Program-made: the position numbers and the translations under genes
Notes under the pieces: generated by a model
What the model saw: only the letters and a program-made list of their open reading frames with translations
What the model was told of the DNA's origin: nothing
Database searches by the model: none
Assembly (NCBI GenBank): GCA_009885185.1
Contig: VFLF01000050.1
Coordinates: forward strand, 1 to 8,653
DNA from: Nitrosomonadales bacterium
GTDB lineage: Bacteria > Pseudomonadota > Gammaproteobacteria > Burkholderiales > SG8-41
Reading direction: 5' to 3'
Length of the DNA: 8,653 nucleotides
In this document: positions 6,501-8,653 of the stretch, in pieces
Position numbering within the stretch: position 1 is the stretch's first letter
Layout: every line of letters begins with the position of its first letter

Positions 6501-7064
6501 ATGACAGCAGAGACATACACCTTGCCGCAATTCGTCACCGATCTGCGGCAAATCACCGCCACTGCGGGCAATGAAAAGGAACTGCTGTCCAAGCTGCGTC
6601 CGCTGGCACAACGCGTCGCGGCCTCGGACGACTGGCGCAGCGAGCGCCACTATCAGGCCGATACGGAGCAGGGTTTCGGCGTCCATGTGTTGCACGATGA
6701 GCAGGATCACACGCTGTTCGTGACGGCCATCAGTTGGCTGCCGGGGCGCGGCGCGCCCGCGCACGATCACGGCTCGTGGGCGGTGGTGGTGGGTGTTGAT
6801 GGCCCGGAGAAAAATACTTTTTGGCAACGCACCGACGATGGCACGCGCGCGGGGTATGCCGATCTGCGCAAAATCGGCGAAAAAGTATTCGACGCCGGCG
6901 ATGTACTGGCGCTGCCGGCCGGCACGATTCATTCGGTGGTGAACGAAACCGCGCGCACCACGCTGTCTTTTCACGTGTATGGCAAGCATCTGAACCATGC
7001 GAATCGCTCGCAGTACGATCCGGAAAAGAAAACACAAAAACCGTTCATCCTGAAGACCCGGTAG
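6501..7064 (+). CDS. Cupin-fold thiol dioxygenase-like protein (cysteine/3-mercaptopropionate dioxygenase family)
   Basis: A 187-residue soluble protein, close to the 190-210 of bacterial thiol dioxygenases. The ATG at 6501 has GGGGAG six bases upstream. Cupin motif 1 is GRGAPAHDHGSWAVVVGVDG (82-101), with iron ligands His88 and His90; the third ligand is His144 in LPAGTIHSVVNE. Residues 156-160 read S-F-H-V-Y, the Ser-x-His-x-Tyr outer-sphere triad that marks this family. The position that forms the Cys-Tyr crosslink in mammalian cysteine dioxygenase is not Cys (residue 95 is Val, with Ala94), as in other bacterial enzymes. The family adds O2 to a thiol, giving a sulfinic acid (from cysteine, 3-mercaptopropionate or 2-mercaptosuccinate). 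The substrate cannot be fixed here. It follows Bug copy 2 by 20 bases. An alternative is a related metal-dependent cupin with non-thiol chemistry. Confidence 0.82.
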   Translation: MTAETYTLPQFVTDLRQITATAGNEKELLSKLRPLAQRVAASDDWRSERHYQADTEQGFGVHVLHDEQDHTLFVTAISWLPGRGAPAHDHGSWAVVVGVDGPEKNTFWQRTDDGTRAGYADLRKIGEKVFDAGDVLALPAGTIHSVVNETARTTLSFHVYGKHLNHANRSQYDPEKKTQKPFILKTR

Positions 7065-7068
7065 CCGT

Positions 7069-7114
7069 GCCGGCGGGTGAGAAAGCAATGGGCGCGCCGG
7101 CGGCTCCAGTTTTT
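7069..7114 (+). terminator. Weak candidate terminator after the cupin gene
   Basis: GCCGGCG (7069-7075) pairs perfectly with CGCCGGC (7095-7101), five bases after the cupin stop. A run of five T follows at 7110-7114, eight bases beyond the stem. The 19-base loop and the distance to the T-run make it weak. Confidence 0.25.
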
Positions 7115-7172
7115 CCTTGCGCCGCCGTTAATGGGTTACGTTCCTGCCATCCGCGCCGCGAGGATAAGCGCC

Positions 7173-7334
7173 ATGATCATTGCCCAAATACTGCTGGCCG
7201 TCGCCGCCATTGTTGTCTGCCGCACCGTGCTCCAGCGCGTCCGCTCGGAATCCTTTCCGCGCGGCAAGGAGTTTTTACGTGTGTTGATTGGATGTTGCGG
7301 ATTCGCGGCGGCGCTGGGCCTCGTGCTGCACTGA
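7173..7334 (+). CDS. Small hypothetical two-helix membrane protein (53 aa)
   Basis: ATG at 7173 with GAGG nine bases upstream (7160-7163) opens a 53-residue frame ending at a TGA. Residues 2-16 (IIAQILLAVAAIVVC) form one hydrophobic segment, then a basic stretch RTVLQRVRSESFPRGKEFLR (17-36) and a second hydrophobic segment VLIGCCGFAAALGLVLH (37-53). This is the layout of a small inner-membrane protein with a positively charged cytoplasmic loop. The frame is open further upstream to 7077, but that part is low-hydrophobicity, arginine-rich and has no ribosome binding site. No family is recognised. It follows the cupin by 108 bases on the same strand; no functional link can be drawn. Confidence 0.45.
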   Translation: MIIAQILLAVAAIVVCRTVLQRVRSESFPRGKEFLRVLIGCCGFAAALGLVLH

Positions 7335-7512
7335 CGCACGGACGCCACACACGCTACGCTTGCGCCGGGCTGCGATTCGTTCCCCGGCTCCGCCGCTCAT
7401 CGGGAGAGTGGCCTCATTTCCATTGCTCATACGGCCCGCATGCTCAACGTGTCTCCCACCTCAAGGCCAAGCCCACCGGCGCTCGAGTGTAGTAGAATGC
7501 GTCTGTCACGGT
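7335..7512. other. Intergenic region without recognised gene
   Basis: I see no convincing coding frame on either strand. Weak -10-like TAGAAT at 7493-7498 lies 22 bases before the start of Bug copy 3, but no matching -35 element stands about 17 bases upstream. No strong hairpin was found. Confidence 0.5.
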
Positions 7513-7541
7513 AAAATAAATGCGTTTAAAAACAAATAGTT
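7513..7541 (+). repeat. AT-rich motif, copy B (across the start of Bug copy 3)
   Basis: AAATAAAT (7514-7521) followed after one base by CGTTTAAAAACAAATA (7523-7538), then GTTA. The 16-base core is identical to the minus-strand copy at 4441-4426, where one extra base separates the two blocks. Here the motif contains the start codon of the Bug gene at 7520. Confidence 0.7.
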
Positions 7542-8494
7542 ACATATTTTTCACGGTTATTGGTCTGACGTTCGCACCACACACATGGGCGCAGCAGAAT
7601 TATCCCGCGCGTCCGATCCGCGTGGTGGTGCCCTACACCCCGGGCGGCATCACCGATGTGGTGACGCGCATCTTCGCGCAGGAAGTCTCCAAAGCCGTGA
7701 ACCAAAACGTGTTGGTGGATAACCGCCCCGGCGCCAACAGCATCCTCGGCGTGGAGATCGTATCGAAGGCCACGCCCGACGGTTACACGCTGGCCTCGGT
7801 GATCGCCGCGCACGCCGCAAACCAGACCTTGTATCCCAAGCTGCCGTACGATTCGGTGAAGAGTTTTTCGCCGGTGTCGCTGCTGGTCACCGCGCCATTG
7901 ATCGTCACCGCCACCAACAACCTCGCGGCCAAGGATGCGAAAGAACTGGTGGCGCTCGCCAAGGCCAAACCCGGCGCGCTGGCGTTCGGCTCCAGCGGCA
8001 TCGGCGCGGCGGCGCACCTCACCACCGAACTGCTGATGCTCACCACCGGCATCAAATTGAATCACATACCGTACAAAGGCACCGCGCCCGCGTTGCAGGA
8101 TCTCGTCGGCGGGCAGATTCAGATATTGATGGACACGCCATCGTCGATGCTGCCGCACGTGCGCGGCGGGCGCATCAAGGCGCTCGGCATGGCCTCCGAA
8201 AAACGCATACAGGCGGCGCCCGAGATTCCCACGCTCACGGAATCCGGCGTGCCGGTGGTCGGCGGCACCTGGGTAGGCTGGCTTGCGCCGGCGGGCACGC
8301 CCAAGGCGGCAGTGGATAAACTCAGCGCCGAAATTCAAACCATCGGCAAGCGGCAAGATATCCGCGACCGGCTGATCCAAATGGGCATTGATCCGGTGGC
8401 CGGCTCGCCCGATGCGTTTGACAAATTCCTGCGCGGCGAGGTAGCGAAATGGGCAAAGGTCATTAAAGAGGCCGGGGTGAAGATCGACGGTTAA
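7520..8494 (+). CDS. Tripartite tricarboxylate transporter substrate-binding receptor, Bug family (copy 3)
   Basis: A 324-residue protein. The signal peptide is MRLKTNSYIFFTVIGLTFAP followed by HTWA, with cleavage before QQNYPARP at 24/25. Motifs: RPIRVVVPYTPGGITDVVTR (31-50), DNRPGANSILGVE (67-79), TPDGYTLA (85-92), LAAKDAKELVALAKAKPGALAFGSSGIGAAAHL (135-167) and HIPYKGTAPALQDLVGG (182-198), the standard Bug ligand-site elements. The TAA just before the ATG (7517-7519) and the lack of any other ATG, GTG or TTG in the signal peptide fix the start at 7520. There is no good Shine-Dalgarno sequence; the upstream bases are GGTAAAATAA. The first codons are AT-rich and form part of the repeated motif. 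No TctA/TctB partner is near. It is closer in motif pattern to copy 1 than copy 2 is, but the three are clearly distinct paralogues. Ligand unknown. Confidence 0.92.
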   Translation: MRLKTNSYIFFTVIGLTFAPHTWAQQNYPARPIRVVVPYTPGGITDVVTRIFAQEVSKAVNQNVLVDNRPGANSILGVEIVSKATPDGYTLASVIAAHAANQTLYPKLPYDSVKSFSPVSLLVTAPLIVTATNNLAAKDAKELVALAKAKPGALAFGSSGIGAAAHLTTELLMLTTGIKLNHIPYKGTAPALQDLVGGQIQILMDTPSSMLPHVRGGRIKALGMASEKRIQAAPEIPTLTESGVPVVGGTWVGWLAPAGTPKAAVDKLSAEIQTIGKRQDIRDRLIQMGIDPVAGSPDAFDKFLRGEVAKWAKVIKEAGVKIDG

Positions 8495-8513
8495 GTCACG
8501 CGCATTCGTCACC

Positions 8514-8568
8514 TGTAGTGTGCGCTGTGCGCACGGCTGCGTGGATCGTGCGCACGGTCCACGCTACA
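8514..8568. repeat. REP-like double palindrome
   Basis: The right half, 8539-8564, is a 26-base near-perfect palindrome (GCGTGGA-T-CGTGC / GCACG-G-TCCACGC) with only one T/G mismatch, which would be a wobble pair in RNA. GTGCGCAC occurs twice (8527-8534 and 8548-8555), both times followed by GG. The outer ends TGTAGTGTG (8514-8522) and CACGCTACA (8560-8568) are inverted repeats with one mismatch. Such TGTAG.GTG-GTGCGCAC elements look like the extragenic palindromes common in GC-rich proteobacteria. It lies 19 bases after the Bug stop, where it could protect the transcript end. It lacks a T-run. Confidence 0.65.
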
Positions 8569-8600
8569 TCCTGTCTCGATAAACTCAGCGATTCAAAAAA

Positions 8601-8653
8601 ATGAAAAACCACATCCTCGCCATCGGCGGCGCCGCGATACCGGAAGACCTCGG
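8601..8653 (+). CDS. Start of a gene cut by the window edge, possibly peptidase E-like (Type 1 glutamine amidotransferase-like)
   Basis: Seventeen codons are visible: MKNHILAIGGAAIPEDL. A hydrophobic strand followed directly by Gly-Gly (ILAIGG) resembles the N-terminus of peptidase E / S51 family proteins, whose first strand reads much like LLAIGGG. The evidence is short, and a Rossmann-type protein of another family would also fit. The ATG at 8601 is preceded by an A-run (8595-8600) without a Shine-Dalgarno sequence. Confidence 0.4.
   Translation, partial: MKNHILAIGGAAIPEDL

Noticed and set aside
7335..7492. Arginine-rich open frames in the gap before Bug copy 3
   Set aside because: There is no ribosome binding site, no family resemblance, and their composition is like out-of-frame GC-rich DNA.
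4426..7541. The inverted AT-rich motif pair as ends of a mobile or invertible segment
   Set aside because: No recombinase or transposase lies between them, no target-site duplication is visible, and the sites sit at gene starts in the reading direction, which fits regulation better.

Overview
The window reads as chromosomal DNA of a GC-rich betaproteobacterium, most likely Burkholderiales. The main pointer is three orphan tripartite-tricarboxylate (TTT) periplasmic receptors of the Bug family in 8.6 kb, mixed with CoA-linked catabolic enzymes; large orphan Bug expansions are typical of Bordetella, Cupriavidus and Comamonadaceae relatives. No rRNA, tRNA, CRISPR, transposase or phage gene was seen.

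Layout. (1) 3-680, plus strand: C-terminal part of an FAD aromatic-ring monooxygenase that enters from the left edge. (2) 5344 down to 769, minus strand: four genes that look like one catabolic unit, in transcription order a beta-hydroxyacid dehydrogenase (HIBADH family), an HMG-CoA-lyase-like DRE-TIM lyase, a family III (CaiB/BaiF) CoA-transferase and a Bug receptor. The last two are 5 bases apart; a 241-base gap between lyase and CoA-transferase carries a composite inverted repeat. (3) 5345-5487: a divergent promoter region with a good sigma70-like promoter whose spacer holds a 14-base perfect palindrome. (4) 5488-7064, plus strand: a second Bug receptor followed 20 bases later by a cupin with the metal-binding and Ser-His-Tyr residues of thiol dioxygenases. 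(5) 7173-7334: a small two-helix membrane protein. (6) 7520-8494: a third Bug receptor. (7) 8514-8568: a REP-like hairpin repeat, then the first 17 codons of a gene that runs off the right edge, perhaps peptidase E-like.

How the genes may work together (inference): a Bug protein captures an organic acid in the periplasm, the CoA-transferase activates it, the lyase splits a hydroxyacyl-CoA, and the dehydrogenase handles a hydroxyacid/semialdehyde step. The plus-strand Bug plus thiol dioxygenase-like pair could supply a sulfur-containing acid to the same chemistry. No TctA/TctB membrane partner or regulator lies in the window.

The most unexpected signal is an AT-rich motif (16 identical bases plus 8 more) present just before the lyase gene and again across the start of the third Bug gene, 3.1 kb away, each time in the orientation of the gene that follows.
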